Assembly (NCBI RefSeq): GCF_004217335.1
Contig: NZ_SHMP01000009.1
Span: 144,902 to 208,901, forward strand
DNA from: Natrinema hispanicum
Lineage (GTDB): Archaea; Halobacteriota; Halobacteria; Halobacteriales; Natrialbaceae
Direction: 5' to 3'
DNA length: 64,000 nucleotides
The notes below the pieces were generated by a model. It had not been told where the DNA came from and did not search any database. It saw nothing but the letters and a program-made list of their open reading frames with translations. Below, piece after piece: positions 35,126 through 43,831 of this stretch. A program made the translations under genes and the position numbers. Position 1 is the stretch's first letter. Each line of letters starts with the position of its first letter.

Positions 35126-35281
35126 TGTAGAGGCTTGATTAGCTCCCAACCCTTGCAGAGGTCGAACCGCTCCGAATCGGGACGGCGTACGATGCATACC
35201 CAGCGTCGCTCTTGAACAAGAGTGGAACGCCAGACGACGCGCCGATCAAAGTGGAGACCCCAGCGTCCGCCGACTGACGAC

Positions 35282-35938
35282 TTAGCGAACGAGCGCGTCA
35301 AAGACTTGTTTCTCGACTTTCCGAAGGTGTTCACCCACGGTTGTGGGTGCGATCCCAACGCATTCAGCCACGTCCTTGTGAGTCGCCTCCCGGGGAGAAC
35401 TGTAATACCCAACTTTGACAGCCGCTTCGAGTACTTCTTGCTGACGCGTTGTTAACACTCTCAAAAGCTTATTCACGTCCGGGTCATAGCTTCCTGTTTC
35501 CATGACCTCGTACGTCAGCGGGAGTTCCTCATCGACGCGTCGAAGAGCCTCTTGAAATGCTGAATCACTCCCTACGTAGGTAACTCGAACCGATCCATCA
35601 GAGTTGATCGTAATCGGCGTCTCGATGACGATGTCCGACTCGCGTTCGAACTCCAAGAATCGCCGCATCACGTCCGAGGGCTGGAACTGACTCACCGCCA
35701 TCCACCGGTCCTCTCCGGAGACGAGATATTCCTCCACAAGGGAGGACTCCCGCATAATCGCTTCATATCGGCCCGAATCGCCACTCCCCTCAGCAAACAC
35801 CAGCACTGTATCATCGGCGAGCAGTTCAATATGGTGAATCGCCTCTCGAGTGATCGCCGGTTCGTCTCGCAGCGCCGCCGCAGTTGGGTGAAATGCCTCA
35901 CCTTCAGCAGGAGTTATTCTGACAGTGAGATATCGCAT
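35282..35938 (-). CDS. HTH_10 (bacterio-opsin-activator-like) transcriptional regulator
   Basis: A 218-residue regulator. The C-terminal HTH_10 domain is clear: LTTRQQEVLEAAVKVGYYSS, PREATHKDVAECVGIAPTTV, GEHLRKVEKQVFDALV. The N-terminal part resembles the GAF-like or dimerisation region of haloarchaeal activators. ATG 35938 (MRYLTVRITPAEGEA) is preferred to longer starts. The stop codon touches direct repeat B. It is divergent from the flavin monooxygenase at 36023 with an 84-bp shared promoter region, so it probably regulates that gene. Confidence 0.88.
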   Translation of the reverse strand: MRYLTVRITPAEGEAFHPTAAALRDEPAITREAIHHIELLADDTVLVFAEGSGDSGRYEAIMRESSLVEEYLVSGEDRWMAVSQFQPSDVMRRFLEFERESDIVIETPITINSDGSVRVTYVGSDSAFQEALRRVDEELPLTYEVMETGSYDPDVNKLLRVLTTRQQEVLEAAVKVGYYSSPREATHKDVAECVGIAPTTVGEHLRKVEKQVFDALVR

Positions 35939-36022
35939 TGACCGAAGAATCAACTCTAATAACTTAAAGAGCCATGTTTGACCGGCAGTTACGCTTCTAC
36001 TTTCAAGGCCGTACTGATAGCC

Positions 36023-37228
36023 ATGCAACACCTCGGAGAGACAACAGAGATCGCGATTATCGGCGGCGGGATTTGCGGTCTCACGACTGCACTCGCGCTC
36101 GAGCAGCGGGGGCTGTCGCCGACGGTATACGAAGCAGCATCCGAATACCAACCGGTCGGTGCCGGCATTCTCCTCCAGACGAACGCGTTGCTGGTGTTCG
36201 ACCGGCTCGGAATCGCAGACCAAATCCAGTCGACAGGAGTACCACTCGACAGTGGTCGGATCCTCTCGATGAGTGGTCGAACCCTGCAGCGATTCGATCT
36301 GGATGGCGTTGAACGGGCGCACTTCGACTACGGCTATGTCGCAATCCACCGCGGCGACCTGCAGCGACTCCTCCTTGATGAACTCGACTCACGAGTCAAA
36401 ACAGGCAAAGCCTGTGCAGAAGTTGAAGACACGGACCCACCAACTGCCCGATTCGAAGATGGGACGCGTATCCACCCTGACATCCTCGTTGGCGCAGACG
36501 GCATCAATTCGACTGTGCGTGACGTGATCGCTCCCGATATCGAGTTGCAGACGCTCGACGCCACCGTCTATCGAGCCACCGCAACCTGTGAGTTGCCAGA
36601 GCAACACCGCACTCGAGGAGTAGAGGTCTGGGGAAAGGGAACCTACACTGGCGGCGCTCCGATCGATTCCGATCGCTTCTATTGGTTCGCTACAGCACCA
36701 AGTCCGAGTCCGTTCGAAACGGTGACTACTGGCCGACAGAACATCACGGAACAGTTACGCGAATACTACAGTAGCTTCCCGGAACCAGTTCCGACTGTCA
36801 TCAATTCGTTCGCCCCTGACGAAGACCTAATCACGACTGGCGTCATGGATGTGCCACCACTTGACCAGTGGTCACGCGGGTCAGTGGTTCTTGCTGGAGA
36901 TGCCGCTCACGGAATGTTACCGTTCGCCGGTCAAGGTGCAGCACAGGCGATCGAGGACGCACTCGCGTTGGCCGCCGCACTCAGTAGGTATTCTGATCAC
37001 ATAACGGCGCTAGAAACATATGAACGCAAGCGAAAGCATCGTGCCGAGCGGATCCGCTCGGAGTCACACTGGCTTGGAAAGCTCGCGACAATACAATCAA
37101 ACCTTGGTTGCCGAGCGCGTAATCACGCAGTCAACCTTCTTCCAAACAGCATCTTCCGCCGATTTCGTCACCGGCGAACGACTGGTACTTCACTCCCTGT
37201 AACGAAGGACGGAACCGACCTCCGCTGA
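36023..37228 (+). CDS. FAD-dependent aromatic monooxygenase (UbiH/salicylate-hydroxylase-like)
   Basis: A 401-residue class A flavin monooxygenase. The N-terminal dinucleotide-binding motif IAIIGGGICGLTTALALE lies at about residues 10-27. LVGADGINSTVRD is the DG motif, and VLAGDAAHGMLPFAGQGAAQ is the GD motif of the family. It hydroxylates an aromatic ring with NAD(P)H and oxygen; the substrate is unknown. The start MQHLGETTEIAIIGG at 36023 is chosen over an in-frame upstream ATG. It is divergently paired with an HTH_10 regulator. Confidence 0.88.
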   Translation: MQHLGETTEIAIIGGGICGLTTALALEQRGLSPTVYEAASEYQPVGAGILLQTNALLVFDRLGIADQIQSTGVPLDSGRILSMSGRTLQRFDLDGVERAHFDYGYVAIHRGDLQRLLLDELDSRVKTGKACAEVEDTDPPTARFEDGTRIHPDILVGADGINSTVRDVIAPDIELQTLDATVYRATATCELPEQHRTRGVEVWGKGTYTGGAPIDSDRFYWFATAPSPSPFETVTTGRQNITEQLREYYSSFPEPVPTVINSFAPDEDLITTGVMDVPPLDQWSRGSVVLAGDAAHGMLPFAGQGAAQAIEDALALAAALSRYSDHITALETYERKRKHRAERIRSESHWLGKLATIQSNLGCRARNHAVNLLPNSIFRRFRHRRTTGTSLPVTKDGTDLR

Positions 37229-37411
37229 AATCAACTCTAGCGCTTCACCAGACTACTGGGCTGATACCGTCGAATTCGACGAGACGGCTGTGCGGAAGTG
37301 CCTGATGAAGAGCTACGCTGCCGCGCGGTTCATGCTGCTATATATGAGATGTATTTCTGAATAGTGTGGCGGCACACTATGCTTTCCAGGACCAGTCTCA
37401 TAGTGATCGAT

Positions 37412-37663
37412 ATGAGCGGTGAACGGATCGACGCCGAAAGCAAGGTGTCAGGAAATCAAGCGAACATCCCGGTTCAAATTCGGCGTGAACTCGGTATTGA
37501 CGACGGTGACCAGCTCCGGTGGCATATCGAAGACGATGGGAGCGTTCGCATCCAAGTCATCCAACAGCAAACAGGCACGTTCGCTGAGTTCGATGGCTAC
37601 GAGGGCGAGACGGATACCAACGTCACGACCGATCATGACGCTTGGGGCGTCGATGTAGAGTGA
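37412..37663 (+). CDS. AbrB/SpoVT-type antitoxin
   Basis: An 83-residue swapped-hairpin AbrB-type DNA-binding protein (about residues 8-50: ESKVSGNQANIPVQIRRELG, IDDGDQLRWH). The ATG at 37412 is preferred to an upstream one. Its stop is directly followed by the start of a PIN-domain gene, the standard layout of VapBC-like toxin-antitoxin operons. The acidic C-terminal tail would bind the toxin. Confidence 0.85.
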   Translation: MSGERIDAESKVSGNQANIPVQIRRELGIDDGDQLRWHIEDDGSVRIQVIQQQTGTFAEFDGYEGETDTNVTTDHDAWGVDVE

Positions 37664-38089
37664 ATGCCACGCGCGCTCATCGATACAACGGTCCTCTTCG
37701 CAGCAACATACCGACGAAACAGCTCCCACGAAGCCGCGCTCCCGATACTCCATGGCATCGACAATGGGTCCCTTCCAGAGACGGTGGTCCTCGACTACGT
37801 CCTCGCAGAAACGCTCAACGGCCTCGTTACCCACGCCGGCCACGACGCAGCTGTCGACCGTATTGAGGAAAACGCTCGCTTCCATATCGACTCGCTCACT
37901 GCCGACGCTCTTGCGACGGGAAAAGCACTGTTCCGACAGCACGAACCACTGTCCTTCGTCGATAGTTGCATTATCGCGTATATGCAGATCGAGGGGCTCG
38001 GTTATCTGTATGCGTTCAACGATGACTTCGATGCAGCAGAGGATATCTATCGACTCGACACAGCTACGAACCCCTACGATCCCAATTGA
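37664..38089 (+). CDS. PIN-domain ribonuclease toxin (VapC-like)
   Basis: A 141-residue PIN-domain protein. The acidic metal ligands can be placed at D7 (LIDTTVL), E49 (YVLAETLNG), D100 (SFVDSC) and D120-D123 (FNDDFD). Such toxins cleave tRNA or mRNA. It starts immediately after the AbrB-type antitoxin gene with no gap. All catalytic positions are present, so it should be active. Confidence 0.88.
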   Translation: MPRALIDTTVLFAATYRRNSSHEAALPILHGIDNGSLPETVVLDYVLAETLNGLVTHAGHDAAVDRIEENARFHIDSLTADALATGKALFRQHEPLSFVDSCIIAYMQIEGLGYLYAFNDDFDAAEDIYRLDTATNPYDPN

Positions 38090-38276
38090 CGCCGACAGAC
38101 GGTAGTGAATTGCTACCGGTCACTGTCTTCAGAAGAAACGGAACGTCAGCGCCCACTGACTAACGACTCTCTAGCTGCTCGAGTCCGGCATATTTTGTGA
38201 GACCCCCTGATGGGCGGAGGTCTTCTCGAGTTCAGTTCGATTCGATCCGACACGACTCGAGAAGCAGTGATCAAAC

Positions 38277-39212
38277 ATGGCTACGAGCAGCAGCTCCCGG
38301 GAAACGTTCGACGATTCGGACACCCGGCACGACGAGATGCACAGTACGATCAAGGCGTGGGTCCAGGACCTCGTCGACAAGGTCGATGACGCCGTCTCGA
38401 GCGAGCAGTTCACAGAGTGGTTAGACGTCCAGAGTCGCTTCCATGACTACTCGCACCGAAACACGCTGTTGATCAAACTCCAGTGTCCACACGCGACACG
38501 CGTTGCCGGCTATCGAACCTGGCAAAACGAGTTCGACCGGCACGTGAAGGAAGGAGAGACAGCGATCTGGATCTGGGCACCCATCATTGCAAAGCAGTGC
38601 CCTGACTGTGGGAACTCCCCGTCGTACCACGAGCGCAGTGACTGTGAGTATGACAACACCCCTCCGGACAGCTGGGAAAAAGGACTCGTGGGCTTTCGGC
38701 CAGCACCTGTCTTCGATATTTCGCAGACTGATGGCGAGCCACTGCCCGACCTCGAGACAGAAGCCAAGGGACAAGCTGACGAGTTGGTTCCCGCACTCCT
38801 CGAGGCAGCAAACTCGCTCGAGGTAGACGTAGCGGTCGTGCCACCCCAGGACTGGTCGCATGGGAACGCCAAGGGCATCTGTGAGTACCGCCCTCAAGAG
38901 CAGCCACGCGTCGCCGTCCGTGATCGTGAGAACGAGGCTGATCTCGCTGTCACGCTCGTTCACGAGTACGCGCATTCGCTGTTACACAGTGGCGTCGACG
39001 ACGAGGCTGAGCGATCGAAACGTGAACTCGAGGCCGAAGCGGTCGGCTACATCGTTGGACGGCACTTCGAGTTGGATACCAGTGGATCAGCGTTCTACCT
39101 TGCCGCGTGGAACGGTGACGAACCGGAGACGATCCTCGACCGGCTTGAGCGGATTAGTTCGACCGCCCAGGAGATCATCGACGTCGTCAGCGAGGTGACC
39201 GACGATGAGTGA
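38277..39212 (+). CDS. ArdC-N / ImmA-IrrE-type metallopeptidase
   Basis: A 311-residue two-domain protein. Residues about 20-100 form an ArdC-like ssDNA-binding domain (NTLLIKLQCPHATRVAGYRT, WQNEFDRHVKEGETAIWIWA). The C-terminal domain is a zinc peptidase with HEYAHSLLH at 229-237 and a downstream ELEAEAVGYIVG carrying the third-ligand candidate. A Cys-rich insert, CPDC then DC at 108-123, may bind another metal. ArdC proteins are linked to plasmid transfer and anti-restriction. The gene overlaps the next by 8 bp. A degenerate second copy is split between 47455 and 56979. Confidence 0.85.
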   Translation: MATSSSSRETFDDSDTRHDEMHSTIKAWVQDLVDKVDDAVSSEQFTEWLDVQSRFHDYSHRNTLLIKLQCPHATRVAGYRTWQNEFDRHVKEGETAIWIWAPIIAKQCPDCGNSPSYHERSDCEYDNTPPDSWEKGLVGFRPAPVFDISQTDGEPLPDLETEAKGQADELVPALLEAANSLEVDVAVVPPQDWSHGNAKGICEYRPQEQPRVAVRDRENEADLAVTLVHEYAHSLLHSGVDDEAERSKRELEAEAVGYIVGRHFELDTSGSAFYLAAWNGDEPETILDRLERISSTAQEIIDVVSEVTDDE

Positions 39213-39447
39213 TCGACCGCTTCTGCTCGAGATCATCACTGCACTCGAGGAACAGGGCCTCGATCGAGACGAGTACCAACTCCAGCGGGTGATCGACGTC
39301 GAAGCACTCGAGCGACTTGTAGACTCGATGGGTCCACAGACTGATACTGATCTCGAGATTCGGTTCTCGATTGGGGAGTTCCGTGTGATAGTGACACCAT
39401 CCGATGTTGGAACCAAATCTAAACTAAGTAGACATTCTGGTGGTTAG
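39205..39447 (+). CDS. HalOD1-output-domain-like small protein
   Basis: An 80-residue protein with an N-terminal helical pair (LLLEIITALEEQGLDRDEY) and a beta-rich end (LEIRFSIGEFRVIVTPSDV). This resembles the HalOD1 output domain often attached to haloarchaeal signalling proteins. It overlaps the ArdC/ImmA gene by 8 bp and the pair recurs as a degenerate copy at 56.9 kb, so the two proteins probably work together. The function is not known. Confidence 0.65.
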   Translation: MSDRPLLLEIITALEEQGLDRDEYQLQRVIDVEALERLVDSMGPQTDTDLEIRFSIGEFRVIVTPSDVGTKSKLSRHSGG

Positions 39448-39534
39448 TTGCAGATCTATTCATCAGTCGATTCATCGTAGAAGCGCCTGGAATCAACACT
39501 GTGAGAAGACTTCGATGACGCCCTTATAGTATAG

Positions 39535-40548
39535 CTATCGTCCGATTTCACTGCCACCGCGGGTATGAACAGATGAACGGAGGACCTCGCGAATCAGACG
39601 GAGCATTGATTCATGTGCATCCGGCGGCATCCCGTCACACCAGGCATTTGTTCCGCCTACGATCCCATCGATACTACCAGCCATCGATGCCTGAACAAGC
39701 ATCCGACGCTCTACTTCGGGATCATGTAATACGGGGGTCTGCGTCACGTGTGAGAGACAGGCTGCGATCGCGTGCCCACCCCAATTCGAAACCGTTGCCG
39801 GAACCAAGAGATCCGTTTCAATGTCCGCTGCTGTCCCTGCTCCACAGCCACACTGACATTCGTCCCCGTACTGGATCTCATCTTCGACTGTTTCTTGAAC
39901 AAGACCCATACCGACCTCATTTCCTGCGTCGCCGACAGAGACCGTCAACACATCAGCCGGAAGTCGACTGTAGAGTTCATCCACTTTGGCTGTCTGTTCG
40001 GTCACGTCGTATCCAGACATATTGTGGTAGACACCCTCCTTGTTTGGAGCGGCCTTCTCTACGGCGATGACCGCAGCGGGGTCAACCTCTGACAAGATTT
40101 CCTCGACATACTTCTGAGCCTTAGAGCGGTCAGCGGGGAATGGTTCGACCGAGACAGACCGTTTGTTATTGGATACTGCCTCTCGATCAAGAACACGGAG
40201 TTCACCAGCCGTTGCCGTTGCCTCACAAATATCGACAGCCGCAGGTTCACATGCAATGATCGGGTTTGCATCGAGAGCACTGTCGACAGCACGTGCAACA
40301 GAGACCGCACCGAGTGGCCCATCTGTCTCCTGAACCATCGACGGCGGAATCAAAAAGCCAGTGAGCACAAGCACAGTATCCTCGGAATCGACAGCGTTAT
40401 TGAGACGTTCAGCAGCCTGCATCGAAGGGTTGCTCCCCTGTTTTTCGCGAACTGCAGAGGAAATGGGATAAATCGTATCGCGACTCCCGATATCAGTCGT
40501 CGTTAGGTCATCGACAATCGTAGCCACGTTTTTTGTATTTTCTGGCAT
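39535..40548 (-). CDS. DUF4392 / D-glutamate-cyclase-like protein
   Basis: A 337-residue protein that matches the DUF4392 or glutamate cyclase C-terminal-like fold, as I recognise it from VSVGDAGNEVGMGLVQETV, the KAAPNKEGVYHNMSGYDVT stretch and TVSNWGGHAIAACLSH. Characterised relatives cyclise D-glutamate to 5-oxo-D-proline. A CQCGCG motif near residue 233 is a distinctive insert. It lies 50 bp downstream of the PqqD-family gene on the same strand, so it may form an operon with PqqD and the OPT transporter. Substrate assignment is tentative. Confidence 0.7.
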   Translation of the reverse strand: MPENTKNVATIVDDLTTTDIGSRDTIYPISSAVREKQGSNPSMQAAERLNNAVDSEDTVLVLTGFLIPPSMVQETDGPLGAVSVARAVDSALDANPIIACEPAAVDICEATATAGELRVLDREAVSNNKRSVSVEPFPADRSKAQKYVEEILSEVDPAAVIAVEKAAPNKEGVYHNMSGYDVTEQTAKVDELYSRLPADVLTVSVGDAGNEVGMGLVQETVEDEIQYGDECQCGCGAGTAADIETDLLVPATVSNWGGHAIAACLSHVTQTPVLHDPEVERRMLVQASMAGSIDGIVGGTNAWCDGMPPDAHESMLRLIREVLRSSVHTRGGSEIGR

Positions 40549-40598
40549 TATTATCCTGGTTGAGTGGTGTTTAGTACCCTATAAAGACTTGTCAGCGG

Positions 40599-40958
40599 TC
40601 ACTCGTCTGCTTGGTCGTCGAACTGGATTAGCTCTCGTTCCTCAAGTTGCATGAGGAAGTGAGCAAGCGTTTCGTTGACTGGTTCGACACGATTGGCGTC
40701 GTGTTCTTCGGCGACGATCGATGCGATCTCAGAGACGGTATGATCGCCGTCGCAGTGGCGCCAAACAGTCGTACCGATTGGATCCAGCGTGAGTTCGCGT
40801 TCACGGCTTGTCCCGAAGAGGTCGAACAGGAACTGGTCGAGTCGATTCCGTGGGGATTTCGTCCACGTGATCGTGACTCGTCGGTCGCCATCACTGATCG
40901 TTACTTCCCAGTCGTCCGTGGTTTGTGTCGGGATAGCATTCGGCGCATGCGTGCTCAT
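40599..40958 (-). CDS. PqqD-family protein
   Basis: A 119-residue protein whose C-terminal 80 residues match PqqD-type winged domains: LTLDPIGTTVWRHCDGDHTV, SEIASIVAEEH. Such domains bind peptide precursors for radical-SAM enzymes. The N-terminus (WEVTISDGDRRVTITW) is an additional beta segment. No radical-SAM gene lies in the window. The ATG at 40958 overlaps the stop of the OPT transporter gene (ATGA), so the two are translationally coupled. Confidence 0.78.
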   Translation of the reverse strand: MSTHAPNAIPTQTTDDWEVTISDGDRRVTITWTKSPRNRLDQFLFDLFGTSRERELTLDPIGTTVWRHCDGDHTVSEIASIVAEEHDANRVEPVNETLAHFLMQLEERELIQFDDQADE

Positions 40959-42928
40959 GTATCGACCGTTTGGGGCCCGCGGAGGACACCGACAGTGAAG
41001 ATTCCGACGAGGGCGACAAGAGCCACAACGCCAAGGATCGTCTGTGTTTCGGCGCCGAACCCTAATGGGAACGGTGCACCGCTGGCCGCGCCGATCTCGA
41101 GGATGTAGAGCGCGCCGATGACGATCCCCATGATCGCTTCGCCGGTGATCAGCCCAGCAGCGATAATCCGTCCCCGGTAGGTTGTATGTTCCTCGACGGT
41201 GCCGTCCTCGTCGTCGTTCCGCGCGACGTACCAGTCGATTCCAGCACGGAGCAGGCCGCCCAAGAAGATCGGCGTCGCGAGCGTGATCGGAAGGTAGATT
41301 CCGACTGCGAAAGGCAACACTGGGACGTCCATGAGGATCAAGACGATCGCAAAGACGGCGCCAATGAGGATCATCCCCCATTGGGCGGTTCCAGTGAGAA
41401 CGCCTTCAGAGATCAGTGCCATCATCCCCGCCTGTGGTGCGGGAATTGTCTCGCTCCCAATGCCGTACGCCTGATGGAAGAAAGACAGTACCCAGCCCGC
41501 AAAGAGGGCAGAGATTGCGATCCCAATCATCTGTGCGATCTGCTGGTTGCGTGGCGTCGCACCGAGAAGATAGCCGGTCTTCAGGTCCTGTGAGGTGTCG
41601 CCTGCGACTGCCGCAGCGATCGCGACGACTGAGGCCGTGACAAGTACCACGACAGGATCGGTCACGCCGGTCGACTTCAGTGCTAGCGCGGCGATCAGGA
41701 TCGTCGCAACGGCCATCCCGGAGACGGGGTTCGACGAACTCCCCACAACCCCAACCAGATATGCGGAGACAGCAACGAAGAGGAATGTGGCAGCGACAGC
41801 GATGACCCCGCCCAACAGTCCGACTTGAACCTGTGGGATTGCGACCAACGCGAGCGCGATCACGGCAGCCCCGATAACGACGAGCTTCATCGGGAGATCT
41901 CGCTGCGTTCGCCGCTGTTGCTCCGTTTCAGTCGTCGCGGAGCCGCGAAGATCAGCCATGGCTGTTGCGAGCGCATCGCGGATCGTCCCGCTCATCGAAA
42001 GAATCGCATAGAACCCGCCGACGATCATCGCGCCTGCACCGACGTAGCGGATGTACTCGTCCCAGACTGCGTTCGCCTGCGTCATAAGCGTCGCGTCGGC
42101 GGCCGCCTCCGGAACGAAGCCGCCCGTAATGAGCAGCGGGATTAACATCATCCAGGCGATCAACCCGCCGCCGAACACGTAGCCAGCAATCTTTGGACCG
42201 ATGATGTATCCCACGCCGATCAGTGCGGGAGTGAAATCGCCACCGATGGCGAATCCACGAGTCTGACCCGCCGAAAAGGCCGTCTGAATGGTCGTCTTGA
42301 ACGCAGCCATCCCGCTAGCCGGCCACATATAGACGAAACTCACGAGAAAGCCAAGCGATATGAGCTTTACGCCCCCCTCGCCCTGTGAGCCAGCTTCGAG
42401 AACGTCTGCACACGCAGTCCCCTCCGGATAGGGGAGTTCCTCGTGTTTGTCGACAATGAGATATCGACGCATCGGGATCATAAAGAGAATCCCAAGTAGT
42501 CCGCCCAGAACTGCGACCGCTGCGGTTCCGGCAATGTCGATAGGTTGATCAAGGAACGTGACGCCAGCGATTGTAAAGATCACGCCGGCCGCCAGCGCCT
42601 CTCCCGCGGACGTCATCGTCTGGACGATATTGTTCTCGAGGATCGTCCCGCCGATACCGGCGTTGCGAAGTGCGTAAAACACGCCCATGCTGATGACCGC
42701 AGCTGGGATCGAGGCGCTGATCGTCATTCCCGACCGCATCCCGAGATACATGTTCGCGGTCAACAGCACCACGTTGAGCGCGAGACCGATCAGGACTGCC
42801 TTGATCGTGAGTTCTGTGACGCTTTTCCCAGCGGGGACGGTTGGAGACGGGCCGTCTCTCGCTGTCTGTTCATTCGCTGTGCGACTGTCGTTCGACGCGA
42901 TTGTATCTTCCGATGGTCCGTGAGACAT
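40955..42928 (-). CDS. OPT-family oligopeptide/metal-chelate transporter
   Basis: A 657-residue membrane protein with about 15-16 hydrophobic segments. The OPT signatures are visible: LNVVLLTANMYLGMRSGMTI near the N-terminus, the LPYPEGTACADVLEAG loop, and SSNPVSGMAVATILIAA in the middle. OPT proteins import oligopeptides or metal chelates by proton symport. It is the first gene of a likely operon with a PqqD-family gene (4-bp overlap) and a DUF4392 gene. Confidence 0.92.
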   Translation of the reverse strand: MSHGPSEDTIASNDSRTANEQTARDGPSPTVPAGKSVTELTIKAVLIGLALNVVLLTANMYLGMRSGMTISASIPAAVISMGVFYALRNAGIGGTILENNIVQTMTSAGEALAAGVIFTIAGVTFLDQPIDIAGTAAVAVLGGLLGILFMIPMRRYLIVDKHEELPYPEGTACADVLEAGSQGEGGVKLISLGFLVSFVYMWPASGMAAFKTTIQTAFSAGQTRGFAIGGDFTPALIGVGYIIGPKIAGYVFGGGLIAWMMLIPLLITGGFVPEAAADATLMTQANAVWDEYIRYVGAGAMIVGGFYAILSMSGTIRDALATAMADLRGSATTETEQQRRTQRDLPMKLVVIGAAVIALALVAIPQVQVGLLGGVIAVAATFLFVAVSAYLVGVVGSSSNPVSGMAVATILIAALALKSTGVTDPVVVLVTASVVAIAAAVAGDTSQDLKTGYLLGATPRNQQIAQMIGIAISALFAGWVLSFFHQAYGIGSETIPAPQAGMMALISEGVLTGTAQWGMILIGAVFAIVLILMDVPVLPFAVGIYLPITLATPIFLGGLLRAGIDWYVARNDDEDGTVEEHTTYRGRIIAAGLITGEAIMGIVIGALYILEIGAASGAPFPLGFGAETQTILGVVALVALVGIFTVGVLRGPQTVDT

Positions 42929-43147
42929 GTTCGAATCAGGCGGCCGTCCTCGTCACCCAGTGCCAAAAAACAACTTGAGTGTCACAGCGGAGGGAATTTC
43001 CGTGGTGATGCACCGAGTTCGTGGGAAAGCGGTTCCGCGTTCAGGATTGGTGTAGTCAGTTGCAGTTATAAATACAGAGCGTTCTTCGGAAACGGATTGC
43101 TAGCCGGATAGGGCGACTTATGACATTTAGTTTGAAACGTTACAGTG

Positions 43148-43831
43148 ATGCATTTCATTGTCGTCGGAGCTGGGAGCGTCGGCACTCTGTTGGTAGATCT
43201 CGCATCACGAACTCGAAACGACGTGGTAGTCATTGAGAACGACACGACGAGAGCGAACGAGATCGCGAACAAATACGATTGTCTGGTACTCAACGACGAC
43301 GCTACGAGAGAGGAGATACTCGAGGAAGCAGGTGCTGACCGAGCTGACGCCCTCATCTCGACACTCGAGTTGGACGCGACGAACCTATTTGTCTGTCTGC
43401 TCGCGACCGAACTCGGGATTCCAACCGTTGTTTCTGTGCTACATCAGCCTGAACACCGAGAGCTGTTCCGCAAGATGGGTGTCAACGCGGTCAAAAGTCC
43501 TCACCAACTCGCTGCTGAATCACTGTATCGGACGGCACGACAGCCTGCGATTATCGACTATATGCCGGTCGAAGGCGATGCAGAAGTGTTCGAAATCGAC
43601 GTCACAGAACAGGCTCCGATCGCGGGGCAGACTCTCAAGAAGGCTCGATCAGACGAGGTGATTCCTGATGATGTGCTTGTCGTCGCTGTCGTCCGCGAGG
43701 ACGGCAACGAGCCACAGATCGCTCGCCCGACAACAGCGATCGAACCCGGTGACCGGCTAACCGTCTACTCCGAACGTGGAACTGATCCAGCAGTGACGGA
43801 TATCTTCGGATTCTTTGATGACTATCGATGA
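43148..43831 (+). CDS. trkA: TrkA-type potassium-uptake regulatory subunit (RCK)
   Basis: A 227-residue protein with an N-terminal RCK/TrkA-N Rossmann domain (MHFIVVGAGSVGTLLVDLAS; DDATREEILEEAGADRADA) and a C-terminal TrkA-C domain (about residues 140-215). It binds nucleotide and gates the partner channel. The ATG at 43148 is chosen over the adjacent GTG. Its stop overlaps the TrkH start by 4 bp. Confidence 0.92.
   Translation: MHFIVVGAGSVGTLLVDLASRTRNDVVVIENDTTRANEIANKYDCLVLNDDATREEILEEAGADRADALISTLELDATNLFVCLLATELGIPTVVSVLHQPEHRELFRKMGVNAVKSPHQLAAESLYRTARQPAIIDYMPVEGDAEVFEIDVTEQAPIAGQTLKKARSDEVIPDDVLVVAVVREDGNEPQIARPTTAIEPGDRLTVYSERGTDPAVTDIFGFFDDYR

Noticed and set aside
37250..37363. 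A short open stretch ahead of the AbrB-type gene (reading YWADTVEFDETAVRKCLMKS)
   Set aside because: It may be the tail of a lost gene, but it has no start, no known motif and fewer than 40 codons.
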